DNA from: Ciona savignyi
Lineage: Eukaryota > Chordata > Ascidiacea > Phlebobranchia > Cionidae
Length of the DNA: 64,000 bases
Reading direction: 5' to 3'
NCBI GenBank assembly: GCA_000149265.1
Contig: CH001764.1
Span: 3,398 to 67,397 of the forward strand
Under the pieces are notes generated by a model, which did no database searches, had not been told where the DNA came from, and worked only from the letters and a program-made list of their open reading frames with translations. The translations under genes were made by a program, and so were the position numbers. Within the stretch, counting starts at the first letter, position 1. Each line of letters opens with the position of its first letter. Below, in pieces: positions 1-11,040 of the stretch.

Positions 1-747
1 TCAACGCAACATATCCGACGGCTTTTTATGGGAATGTACGGCATCTTTTCTATAAATTAAAAGAAATGGACTTCGATTGGAATGGGGCAACAAACAAAAT
101 TATATATAACGCAAATACTAAGCAAGGCCTGCATTAAAAGCGAACTATATATTCAAAACGATTTAGCGAACTGGAAAGAGATTACATTAAACGATAAAAG
201 CGTTTTCAAATATTTTACCAATATCGAACGGGGGACTACGCATATAAAATCGCCAAAAACATGCTATACTACGGGGAATGGTTTAAAAGAAAAGGTGTAA
301 GTAAGAGCAACCGGGAATAATTATATAATCAATAACTGTAAATTTTGTAGAGGTCCAATTGACAATATAAAGCACCTCCTTACTGAATGTATCAAAATTC
401 AACCCATATTTGACGCAATATTCCAATATGCCAATTCCATAAGTAATAACGCAAATTATCCAAAAACCAATAACCTATTACTATATAACGTAGATCCCAC
501 TTCCCAAAAGGAAAATATTTGTATATTGAAACTTTGCAATATACTCAAATTGGAAATAATGAATAAAAAGAAATCATTGGATATAGGAAATAGTTACCTA
601 TGGGATAATGACCAATTTACTAAAGGAATACTTTTTTGGGTCGTCAAAACTAAATTTAAAAAATATATACAACAACTCTCTCTACAATTCGGCAACGACT
701 ATACAAAGGAGAAATTGAAATTAAAATACTCCTTTGAGATTTTTTAA
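1..747 (+). mobile_element. LINE 3' end: reverse-transcriptase C-terminal region with zinc knuckle, broken
   Basis: This is the C-terminal tail of a LINE ORF2 polyprotein, cut by the left edge of the window. A C-x2-C-x8-H-x4-C knuckle lies at 337-390 (CKFC ... HLLTEC), the arrangement that follows the reverse transcriptase in L1/Tx1- and jockey-like LINEs. The frame then stays open to a TAA at 745-747. Upstream, coding similarity moves between frames: a piece such as GDYAYKIAKNMLYYGEWF lies in another frame from the zinc knuckle, and a TAA at 298-300 interrupts the knuckle frame. The copy is therefore dead, with about three breaks. Base composition is AT-rich with Asn/Lys/Ile-rich protein, like the endonuclease fragment at 23.4 kb, so both may belong to one family. 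The family call is inferred from the motif only. Confidence 0.7.
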
Positions 748-1210
748 CATTCGGAAATATCCAGCACCTTTTTTCCCGGCCCATCTAATTACAATATTAT
801 TTCGCTTATCCGTATTTCTGTATGCGTGTATATCCATTTCCTTTTCTCCTCTTCTTTTCTTACTTTGTTTATTTATTTAAATAACGAAGAGCAACAAATA
901 ACAACAAAATTCACCTACCAAATATCCCGATTAATACCATTTCCCCCATTGCAGATCCATCACAGATAACTTTTTTGCAGATATCACTTCAACGAAACTG
1001 GAAAGCATTATTATGAAAAACTGTTTATTTAGTATATAAATTGGTTAAATTGCAAAATTAAATTTGTCAAATCTGGAAAACATTCTTATAACGTAATATA
1101 AAATTTTGTAAATATGTAGTTTTGTGAATATGTAAATTGTATATATGTACATTTGTAAATATGTATACTGTAAATAATGTTGATGTGTAAACTAAAAAGA
1201 AAAAAAAAAG
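748..1210. other. AT-rich stretch, no gene seen
   Basis: It follows the LINE stop codon. From about 1080 it contains short degenerate direct repeats of the TGTAAATATGTA type and ends in a poly-A run at 1196-1209. It could be the LINE 3' UTR and tail or unrelated spacer. Confidence 0.5.
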
Positions 1211-1290
1211 TCAGATGATTATGACGTATTCGTCACAAGTTGCCTCAGGCCTATTCATGTGCGACGAAGCGTGTCCGAATGCTTGGACTA
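1211..1290 (+). repeat. Dispersed repeat, copy 1 (partner at 18779-18863, minus)
   Basis: About 80 bp starting TCAGATGATTATGACGTATT match the reverse complement of 18779-18863 with a few differences. Here the repeat marks the abrupt change from AT-rich sequence to the GC-rich block that leads into the R2-like LINE. It may be the edge of an older element. No coding potential is evident. Confidence 0.65.
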
Positions 1291-2079
1291 ACTGTGGAAA
1301 AGCGGGAGATAGAAAACAAGGCTTGGACGGACGGGGTGGCTGACCAGGGCAGAACAAAGTGACTGCCAGGCTTAAAGGAACAAGACTAAAGTCGCCGTTC
1401 AAATTTATAGACCTTACTTCTCCCACCCTATCCGGTCGTGCTGGCTTCTCCGGTTCGACCACCCCAACAAAATGAGTCCCGTCGGGGTCTAGCTCCGACG
1501 GACCTTCCCCCGTTCTGCATCGAAGCTTTTTCGACCCATGCCCCCCCACGACACCCTCGAATCCTTCCTTTTTAAGAAGCGATTTTTCCTTGGCGATCTC
1601 CGCCCACTGCCTACCCGATGACTTCACACGGGAGTAGTGCATGCATCCTTTTCACGTCGGTCGAGCGATTCCCCCCCACATTCCCCCGTGTCCGACCTGT
1701 TAGACAAGGTTTCGCGGCGAGTTACGGCCGTTGTCCCCCGACCCTCCCATTTTCTGGTTTGTTTAGCCACCTGGCGCCCCCTAAGAAATCAACCCCGCCC
1801 CCTTCCTACACCGGTCAATGCACCTTTCTTCCGTCTCCAAACTTTGCAGAAGCTTAAAAAGCGAACGCATTGCACCGCGGGCCCCTGCCTCACAGGGTAA
1901 CCGCAGCGAAGCGGGCCGAGCAAAGTCAAAGCTTCTTCTCAGCAACGTCGAACCCTTCTTCTCAGCAACGTCCCAATCTCCGTACCCCGAGGTTCGACCC
2001 CGTTATAAAACCTCCACAAAAATGCACGGCCAGTTCCAACCAAGTCTAAAGATCCCCAAATTTCCCCGGAACCGGCTAT

Positions 2080-4880
2080 GAGGCGCAGAACACACCGGGC
2101 AAGGTACCGCGCCACAGACACTGTTCCGAGCAAGGTCCCCACACATACCTTGTATTCCTACCAAAAATTATGTAAAGATGGGGAAGATTTTAATTTTCAA
2201 CAATTCGATCGGGATTTGAAGTATTGGACGCAGATTCTTTCATCGTCAGAGAAGGTTGTTAGCGCGAAGCGACCTTCCTACAACCGGGGTGCGGCGTACC
2301 GAGTGATGAACAATCGACGGTCCGGTCGCAGGGATCCTGGCCCTCGGCCGACAAGAAGCTTCGAGGGAGGAGGTGGCATTGAGCTCGGTACGCGGCCCCG
2401 GTACCGTAAGGGAGCAGAACTTCGTGCTGACTTCTGGAGAGACATGAAAAGGTACGGTACGTAAGGTGTTGAAATAATGAGCGTCGTCGCTGCAGTATCC
2501 CGCTCGACGTCTTAGAGCGGAGGTACCGCAGCGATCTTGCAGATACCGGCAAGCAAGCGTCCATGCCCGACTGGATGCAATCCTGCTTATACGCGGGGAC
2601 ACCTGATCCTCCAGAAGTAACCTCGTCGGTCGACGAGCGAGTGACGGCGGTAGAGGTTGAGGCGGTCGGTCCTCAGTGGATTGAACCTCCAGTCCGATCC
2701 GGGTTCGGACGGCCTCTCCTATCGATTTTGGAAGGACCTTGACCCTACGGGTCGTATACTATCCGGTCTTTTCGAAATCGTTAGGAGAAACGGCCAGATG
2801 CCGCGCGCGTGGCGGACTTGTAACGTCACCCTCATCTGCAAAGACCCAGAGGGTGACGCTCAGGAGGTCGGCAACCGGAGGCCGATCAGCCTCTGTCGTA
2901 CCTTGTACTAACTGTATGGGCGCTGTCCTCGCACGCCGACTACAAACGTGGGCGAAAGACGGTGAGGTCATCTCACCGTGTCAAAAGGGTTTCGTTCCAG
3001 TGGAAGGCGTGTTCGAGCATGTGTTCGTGTTGAACTCCGTGATTTCGGAGGCCAAGATGCGACGGCAAAATCTACTTGCTGTCTTTCCGAAACGCGTTTG
3101 GATCCGTCCGGCACGATACCATGTTTGAGGTTCTCGAGCACTTTGAAGCCCCGACGTACCTACCTTGTTGACGCGATCCGGGACGTCTACTCCGGAACCT
3201 TGTGCCGTCGTTGGGCCGGCCTGCGATACAACCAGGCGAAGTGCGGATTGATCGGCTGGAAGGTGTTGCGTGGCGGAAAAAGGGTTGCGCTGGGCGGTGA
3301 TCCACTCCTCTTAGACAGAGTGGAGATCCCCCAGTTAGGGCCAGGTACGCCATGACTGACAGACATCAGGCATGTCCCCCGCACGAATTCCCAGCTGGTC
3401 TCCCACTTCACGTCCAGGCTCCAGCGGCTGTTTAAGTCGTTTCTCACACCGCATCAAAAGCTGATTGCCCTGAAGCGCTTTCTCCTACCCAGTCTCAGTT
3501 TCCATCTTAGAGTCCGACCTCTTGCGCAGTCGTATCTGATCGCGCTCGATCGACGTGTGCGAGAGTGTCTGAGGGTGGCGTTTCGCTTGACCAAGCCCTC
3601 CTGTCAGGCGGTGTTTCACACCCCGCAGGATTTGGGGGCGGTCTGGGCGCTACCGTCTCTTGTTGACGAGAGTCACATACTGACGGTCGCCCAGGGGTAT
3701 AAGATGTTGACGTCACCGGATTTACTCGTCGCAGCGATCTCCGCCGGGCGCGTGAAGATCTATACTGCCAAGTTCGGTAGGCTCGACGATGTGTGGCCTT
3801 TGGACCGGCCGTGTTTTCTATCCGGTGAACCGGTCAACGGAATCGTTACTCGAAAGGGTGTGGCATAAACCTGCCTTCGGACTTGAGATCCGCATCTCCA
3901 GTCGGCAGTTAGGTGCCTCGTGGAGCGAGGACCTCCTTGGTGGTTCCACCGTCAGGTTCGGTAATGTCCTCATTACCGGCCAGAGTCGTCGGAAACTCGT
4001 CCAGTGTCTCCACGTGCACTGCCAGCGCGCGTGGCGACAGCGGTGGGAGTCTCACCCTAACCCAGGGTAAGACGACCTCCGCCGCAACCATGGCGTATTC
4101 TGCCGCCAGTGTCTGAGTCAAGCGACCTTCGTCGATAGATTTTTCAGCGTACTTATTTGCGCCGAAAGCACGCTTGAACCTCCTTCCGACAAGGAAGGCA
4201 CTTGCTCTTTACAGCAGGGATCAGCACATTTCTACATCGTGCCGCTGTTGTGGGGCAGAATTTGAGACTCTCCCGCACGTGCTGAATCGGTGCCCGAGCT
4301 CGATGAACTTGATGACGGAGCGGCACGATTCGGTACTGCGGGAGATCCTTAAACATTTTATCGGACCCGCTTCCCCGTGATCTCGATCGATCGAACGGTG
4401 CCAGAACACATGACGGCCACTGGCGAGCCGACGGCTCAGTCGTGGTCGCCGACGTGGCCTGCCCGTTCGATTTGAAAGAGGAGAACCTTGATAAGGCGGT
4501 GAAACGGAAATTAACAAAGTACGACGAACTGTGCTGCAACATCGGAGTGCCATGCACTAGTCGTGGGCTCCTTGGGGAGCCTCTCGGAGAGTCTCGCTAC
4601 CTCTCTCCAGGCTTTGGGTATAACCGGTTTGATCCGCTCTAGGTTAGTCAAGAAATTGGCTACGCTATCCATCGAGGGGAGCCAGAAGATCTGGCGCTCA
4701 TGGGGTGCCGCAGCCCGGGCAGCGTCGGCGAGGTCAGGAACCGCTCCACCCGTTCTTGACTGACGGTTTCCGTCTGGTGTCGACACCTCCCAGTCGTGTA
4801 CCCCCCATAGATAAGACGACGCATCAACCTCAGTGTTCCTCCAAAGCCGGTCGGGAAAGGCGTCGAACTGCATGAATGCA
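2080..4880 (+). mobile_element. R2-like (REL-endonuclease) LINE, copy 1, degenerate and internally deleted
   Basis: This is a single-ORF non-LTR retrotransposon of the R2/NeSL type. In order: an N-terminal piece (RKGAELRADFWRDMKRY, about 2408-2457), RT motifs at 2680-2910 (PGSDGLSYRFWKDLDP; EVGNRRPISLC), a further RT piece at 2960-3180 (SPCQKGF; NAFGSV-like; HFEAP), thumb/connection at 3440-3760, a CCHC knuckle at 4240-4293 (CRCCG ... HVLNRC) and the restriction-like endonuclease at 4395-4540 (SVVVADVACPFDL ... KRKLTKYDEL). The pieces change frame many times. The stretch that should hold the catalytic YADD is absent: sequence passes from the YSGTLCRR region at about 3210 straight to WAGLRYNQAKCG, an estimated 250-bp internal deletion relative to copy 2. 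The GC-rich block continues left to about 1300 and may be its 5' part. It cannot be active. Confidence 0.8.
4240..4540 (+). pseudogene. Zinc knuckle and restriction-like endonuclease of R2-like LINE copy 1
   Basis: The knuckle CRCCGAEFETLPHVLNRC is followed by MNLMTERHDSVLREILKHF. After a frame change comes the endonuclease core DGSVVVADVACPFDLKEEN and then KAVKRKLTKYDEL. This is the usual R2/NeSL order of knuckle then PD-(D/E)XK-type nuclease, which nicks the target for primed reverse transcription. Copy 2 retains the same block at about 7915-8230, which supports homology. It is assigned by motif pattern only. Confidence 0.75.
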
Positions 4881-4889
4881 CGACACGGG

Positions 4890-6110
4890 CGGGGACGGAA
4901 TTACTATCAAACCAACGGATCACATTATCGATCACAGCAGTGTGGATTTCATTGAAGTGCCCCATTAGATGCAGGAGTCCCCCGCCCGAACCTAAAAATA
5001 ACAATGTAAAAAAATTACGCGCGAATCAATTCTATACAACGCGCGTTCACTGTTACAAGCGCAACGCAACATTGACCCACGAGCAACACCGACCCCTCCC
5101 AATGCATGATCTTTTTTATGCGGCTGGCTTTTATTTAAAAAAAATCAATTTTAAAATGTATATACGCCTAAATTTTAAAGAATGACACGAATATTTTTAT
5201 ACTCACCCACAGAATTTTATAAATATTTTTGTATTCACACACAAATTTTTTAACTATTTTTATATTTATATTTTCACACACAGATTGTATAAATCTATTT
5301 TTATATATATTTTTATAAATATTTTTATATTTTTTTCCGCCAGCCGCCAACTTTTTGCCTTTCCAGACCGGTTTAGACGCCATGCTTTTACATTCTAAGA
5401 ATTGAATTAAGTCGCGGAGGTGCGCTGAAGTTGCTTTGTATCGTCGTCTTTTTACCCACATATTGTACCATTGTTACCTTTGTATTTTACCCTTTAAAAT
5501 AGTACGTACCCGTAGGCCCCCACCCTCCGGTACACGACTGACAACATGAACCCGTCCTCTTCCGCCTCGCTGTTGAGCATCGGTGACGGTCCGGCCATCG
5601 TGCGGACGGCTTGGTTAAGATAAAATGAACTCCGTCCGCGCCACTGAGTAGTATTATATTTCAAAAATCAACCAAACAGTCCCTCATAATCTAACACCTC
5701 CCGGCCGGCCCTTGTAAATCAATTCTGTTCAGAGAGCTACTCAGTTTTAAATTCCATCCTTTGCCCCACACCCCTCTGCCCCGACCCTAGTCCTGGTCGG
5801 ACTGTCTCACGACCCCTGGCAAAATTACACCCTGCGGAAAGTCGATCAACTCCTTCCTCCCGTTGAGGACGCGGCCTGGTCACCCCAATCCAATCAGACC
5901 ATACCCCTCTCCCTGATGTTTTCTTCAACAAATTTTTTTTTCCAATTTGTCTATTTTCTAAAGTCACACACATTTTTATATATATATATATTTTTAGTTT
6001 TTAAAATAGCGGGTTTTTAGCGTGTGTGACTAGGGAGGGCGTGCCACCCTGTAGTCCAGTGGAAGATCACCTTTAAAACAACATGCTAAGTAATATTCAA
6101 TTTATTTGAT
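4890..6110. other. Spacer between the two R2-like LINEs; AT-rich imperfect repeats at about 5200-5335
   Basis: No coding sequence is recognised. About 5200-5335 holds imperfect repeats of the type TTTATAAATATTTTTGTATT with CACACACA separators. A GC-rich patch lies at about 5500-5900. A short TA run occurs near 5978-5990. Parts may be the 3' UTR of copy 1 or 5' sequence of copy 2. Confidence 0.5.
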
Positions 6111-6113
6111 AAC

Positions 6114-6220
6114 CCGGTAGCCCTTAGGGCTACCGGAGGCCGGAAGTTACCGCACTTGGAAGTGCTGGCGAATTTTATCGCATCGTTTTATACCGCTGTG
6201 GTGTTGCGTGGTTGATGCGA
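6114..6220 (+). other. Hairpin-rich stretch, possible structured RNA
   Basis: Three consecutive inverted repeats are visible. The arms CCGGTAGCCC / GGGCTACCGG (6114-6136) have a 3-nt loop. GCACT / AGTGC (6152-6165) has a 4-nt loop. TCGCATC / GATGCGA (6178-6184 and 6214-6220) encloses a smaller possible stem ACCGC / GTGGT (6193-6212). The position between two R2-like LINEs would suit an element UTR structure. R2 elements are known to carry structured, in some cases ribozyme-like, UTRs, but I cannot show that fold here. Pairing is seen directly; function is inferred. Confidence 0.4.
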
Positions 6221-6624
6221 ATAAAAGTACTTTAACCTATGGAAACCATATCCATCCCTTCACCCGGTTCCTTGCTACATCGACGAGGTCAAATTGAAAC
6301 ACCTCGAAACAGAATAAATGGGGAAGATAAATAACATGGAATTCGGTGCTCATCGGATGGCTGAGTCCACTTCAGCAAACTAAATTTTAATGTGCCAAGA
6401 AAGGCTATTGCAATTTTTGCAAATCGGACGATCGATCACATTCTTCGATTTTGCCGCTCTAAGCCACAGTTTAACTAATAACCTCAACTACCGAATAGCT
6501 CATCCCCAAGAACAAACAATCATGCTCCCAAAACATAGCGAAATCTCAACTACTAATTTCGCCGCTCTAGAAAATTACTCGAGCGACCCTTCAAACTTAC
6601 GGAGGACTGTATTTTCATTAAAGG

Positions 6625-8520
6625 TCTTGGGGCCATGGAAGAGCAGCCGGGTCATCTAAACAGATCCAGAGAGGGTAAGTGACGTCGACGATTTGGGGGA
6701 ACTGGCGGGCCCATCTCCATCTGCCAGACGGTGTACAAGATCTAAGCCGCCGTGTTGGCCCGTCGACTGCAGAGCTGGGCGCTTGACGGTGGAGTCATCT
6801 CCCGAAATCAAAAGGCCTTCTTCATGCTGTTCGGGGGTATACGAGCATGTATTTCTCCTCGACTCCGTCGTCGCTGACGCGTGCGCGACCCGGAATTCGC
6901 TGGCCGTGTGCTGGCTCGACCTCCCGGAACGCGTTCGGCAGCGTCGACCCACAACACACCATAGTCGAGGCGTTGTCTCGCTTCGGCGCCCCCGCGGGCC
7001 TCGTGGAGATGATATCGGACATCTATACGGGTGGGTCCTGCCGAATTAGAACTCGTGCGGGATTCACCCCGGGACATCCCTGTCGGTCGTGGAGTGCGAC
7101 AGGGGTGTCCCTTGTCCGGTATTATCTTCAACCTCGTGATGGAGGAGGTCCTGCTGCGGGGCGTCGAGGCGAACAATGCTTGTGGATACCGGCTCTCCTT
7201 CGCCGGCAGAGCGTCCGTCAAGGTGCTCGCGTACGCCGACGATGTGGCTCTTGGTGGTCTTCTCTTCTCAAGGGCCGCGCTAAACATCCAGCTGGGTGGT
7301 GAGTGTGAGCGGTTTGCCGCCTGGGCCGGTTTTTGTTTTAACAAGAAGTGCGCCGCCATGGTACTAAAACATCAGAGAGGGGGTCGGAGACCCTACTAAA
7401 ACTCTCGGCCCTAAAGAGAGTTGCGCCTTGACAACACGGTGAAACGCTGTGTGGAGACAGCATTACGTCTGCCGAATGGGACGTGTCGGGCTTTTTTCCA
7501 CACGTCCCCCGATGCAGGGGGCCTGGGATCCCGTCGCCGAGTGCGACATACTGTTGGCTGACGGTGACCCAGGCCTTTAAGATGCTGTCTTCACCGGACC
7601 ATCTCGTCTCGCTGGTTGCCAAAGTCCGTCTGAGGATGCAGGCCGCGTGCATGGCGCCGGTCCGAGACGGCGTCCGCTTGCGCCATGCACCACAGGCTGA
7701 AGCTGTGGTGGCGGAACACTGGGGGGGCCCCTCCCCCCCAGGGAAAGATAGTTCCCCCCCCCCCCCCCCCCCTCCGCTTAAGTGGGCTAGACTGGTCAAG
7801 GGCATGTCCTCCCTGGCCGCTCAGGCTCTGTTCTTCGGCCTTAAAGCGCGGCTGAACCAGATGCCAACGCGCTCGGTCAAGGCCTGTTTTCAAGGGCTCC
7901 GTCCTGTCGTAGGTGTCGCGCGGAGGTGGAGACCCTCCCGAACGTACTGAATAATTGCCCAAGTCAATGAAATCGACCTTGGAGCGGCATGATTCGGTGC
8001 TTGCGGAGGTCCTCGCCGCCATCCCTCGCGGCACATTCGCCAGTGCAGACGTCGACAGGACGTCCCGAGAACATTTTCGGCGAGTGGGCGAAGAAGCTCT
8101 GCGACCCGAAATAGTCGCCCGTCGACATGACGAATCCGTCGTGGTCGGAGTTGTGACGTGCCCATTTGAGTCCTGCGCGTCGGCCGCGCGAAAGATCGAA
8201 AAATACGAAGTAGCTGTGTGCGAACTTGCGGCAAATATACTGTAAGCCCGTTGAGTCGCACGTACTGGTCGTAGGTTTCTTGGGTAGCTAGGGCAGGTCA
8301 ACCTCAGCGTCGAGGGTGGCCACAACAACATACGCTGGTCCGGCGGCATCCCAAAGGACCTCCTACCTGGTCCGATAAGATCCGCCGGCTATGGCGCCGA
8401 ACGAGCACCTGCCCATTCTTCTTGCAGGAACTTTTCACCCTCACACCCCCACCAAATAATAATAGTCTTTTTTATTTTTTTACCCCCACCGCACTCGCCT
8501 ACGGGCTGCACATCCCACAC
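6625..8520 (+). mobile_element. R2-like LINE, copy 2, 5'-truncated, keeps the YADD catalytic region
   Basis: Similarity to copy 1 begins abruptly inside the RT domain at about 6625 (PWKSSRVI ... ERVSDVDDLGNWR), the 5' truncation usual for LINEs. Visible parts are the RT middle at 6840-7060 (NSLAVCWLDLP; NAFGSVDPQHTIVEALSRFG), RT motifs at 7090-7260 (GRGVRQGCPLSGIIFNLVMEE, then LAYADDVAL with YADD at 7232-7243), connection at 7540-7870 (LTVTQAFKMLSSPDHLVSLV), a knuckle near 7915-7960 and endonuclease at 7965-8230 (ESVVVGVVTCPFE ... ARKIEKYEV). Several frame changes and a 20-odd-base poly-C run at about 7755-7773 break it. The 3' limit is uncertain. It ends in a pyrimidine-rich stretch near 8450-8520. 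Confidence 0.8.
7031..7399 (+). pseudogene. Reverse transcriptase palm of R2-like LINE copy 2
   Basis: The 122-codon open stretch carries the conserved order GVRQGCPLSGIIFNLVMEEV, then SVKVLAYADDVALGG, then FAAWAGFCFNKKCAAM. YADD supplies two of the catalytic aspartates, and the FNKKC step corresponds to the loop just after it. The frame is open only here; upstream and downstream parts of the RT lie in other frames. It is the best-preserved catalytic segment of either copy. Its R2/NeSL-like relatedness is inferred from the downstream knuckle and endonuclease. Confidence 0.8.
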
Positions 8521-11040
8521 GTTGGGAGTTGTAAATATTATTTTTCTATATCTATATAGCACACTGTATATTCTATTTTTTATACTTTACGAGATGCTTT
8601 TCGACAAACAAATTTATATATTTATTTTTGTATCACATATTTTCCTAAAAAAACTCATTTTTGCACTTACTTTAAAAATGAATCGCATCCCCACCCTAAT
8701 AGGTCCCTCGGGTTTGGGCCCCATTCCCTTTTTAAATTTTACAGGAAAAAACTATATATATCGTTGGCGGGGCGCAAGTCGCGCCACGATGCCGAGTGCT
8801 GCAGAGGCCAAATAAAGAAACCGACGTCGCTCTGCAGCCAAGGACCACCCGAACTCAAGCCAGCACCGTCGACAACTCAACATCATCGAGTCGGCGGTTG
8901 CTGGAACAACTCTATACCATCTTAAAATAATTATTACCCTGTGTGCAGCAGGAGGCCGTGTTTTTAAAACTACTCTGTAGGAGCTCATGATAGATTTTAA
9001 TAATCAACGTGGGCGTCTGCCAGCCGCAATCTGTTGTACGTGTATAATTAGTTTAGAAAGCTGTCGTGCCTCTATTTTACCGCCGTGAGTAAATTACCTA
9101 TCTACTAAACAGTAATTAACTAACGCCGTTACGAATCTATACCAACATTTTCACTCCAAAGATATAACCTAACCAAACGTAATGAATTTCTGCTCGTTAT
9201 ACAACCGAAGAATAAATCTACCTTTAGAAGTCTAAATTGTATATTCTGTACCGAAGTCAAAAGAGGACAGTTTTGTTCTACAGTTAAGTGGCTGCTAAAT
9301 TAAGCAGGCGAACTTTATAGGCAGCAAAGGATAAGTCTGCCTATTGCGCTGGTTCGGCTCAAACACAAGGTTAAGGCGAGATACAAACCTCGTCAGATTA
9401 ACCATAACCCAATAACAAAATGAAAACGCCGAACTTCCACAAACTATGTGATGCTAATAAAATCAGTTAAATCAAGTGTGCCATATAAAATTTTCCCAAA
9501 AAACTGAAGTAAAAATTTACGGGGAAAAAAGCGACGTTCTTAAAATAAACCACTAAACATCTAGCGGCAGTCAAGACTATAACCCTAGCATCGTCACCGC
9601 AGCAAGAAGAGTGTACCCTCCCTAAGGTTAAGGTGTATATACACAGCCCGCTGCGGTGACTGCCGCTGTCTCTAATACGAGAAGGACTGCCTGAAAAACT
9701 GAAACCATATCTTGGATTATAAAGAATACGGAAAAAATCAACTGTTAGTAACTAACTTTGATTGATACAAATTTATCACAACAGGCAATTTGGCAGACAC
9801 AGGCAAAATTAATACACCCTTTCACAACTAACCCTACAAACATAAAACACAATCATCATATATACACACCGTCAAATTCTTAAAATTGAAACCGAATCTT
9901 TGACCCTTCCTTTAAATTTCTGGTTAAACTAGGCCAATCATAAATTTAACACCCACTCTCCTTAATTCACATACCCCAAATCGCAACCCACCAAATTTTC
10001 TAATCCAATTGAATCCGGCCAAAGTGCCTAGTTTAACCAACAAATTAGTAACTATAATATAAACTCCACTTCATAACGGTTATTTTTGTAGTTAATAAAA
10101 TCAGTCAATCCTTTAAATTAGACCATTTTCCACAACATTATTATTCTAGCAAACAAACAAATTTTACCAAACCTACCTCCCCTTAAAATCATCTCAAATT
10201 TCCCATTAAAAGTTTATCTTCATTTTCAATATATTAATTAGTCATTTCTCACTGTAAAATCAATATTCACATTTTATTTTAAATCAACTCTAAATCATTT
10301 ATTGAAATTGTTTGTTGTTAATTTGGGAGGTAGGCCATCATTATAAACTTCAATTGATAACAATTTTTTAGTAATTGTGTTTGTGTTTTTGACTATATTC
10401 ATGATACAGCACTTCATAATCCAAATATTTTATACATATTTTTATACTTTATATTATTATCCTAAAAACTTTTATTCATTATAAATCACATATATAGAAT
10501 TATAACCAGGGTAGGCGCTGAATCGCAATTAGTGCATATTTCTTCAGGGGAAGTAAATTTTCCCCAAAAATGAATACAAACAACGGCGCTCATCAACCAC
10601 GTAGCACCACGTTCGCCAGCACTTCCAGTCGGTCTTCTTCTCCTCTGTGTTGTTTTTCTAGGTACCACTGGGAGTGCAGAGGGCGTCTTCATCGGAGTTC
10701 CCTGCGTTGGGGGATGTTCATCCCGAGGTGAGTGCCGTTTATCATCGTCTGGGGAACCTGTCCTACGAATACCCACATCGTAATTGACCAAGCATACACC
10801 AAATAGTTAACGCAATAATTCACCACATAAATAATCATCACCCTCAACCAATTGGCACAACAACATTGAAACAAATCCGAGTCACATACATATATACACC
10901 TGCATCCATGGCCAATTCACAACAGATCACACTGGATAAAATACATATACATCACAACACGTGCAAGGGCATGCGACCTGGGCAGGAGGAAGACAGGGGT
11001 CGAAATAAAGAATGCCCTTCAAAAGATATCCGAGTTTAGC
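8521..11040. other. Largely uninformative stretch; one small inverted repeat and a GC-rich patch
   Basis: No gene is recognised. Sequence at about 8792-8830 (GTGCTGCAGAGGCCAAATAAAG) resembles 13323-13347, suggesting a shared element tail. An exact 14-bp inverted repeat TGGTTAAACTAGGC / GCCTAGTTTAACCA lies at 9921-9934 and 10026-10039. About 10500-10790 is GC-richer than its surroundings and open on the minus strand for 101 codons (Pro/Arg-rich, no domain known to me). Confidence 0.5.

Noticed and set aside
1211-1857. Several overlapping open stretches on both strands, up to 143 codons
   Set aside because: GC-rich sequence opens many frames at once. None shows a domain, and they overlap one another.
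7591-8349. 252-codon minus-strand ORF
   Set aside because: It is the reverse-strand shadow of the R2-like LINE coding sequence and includes translation of a poly-C run.
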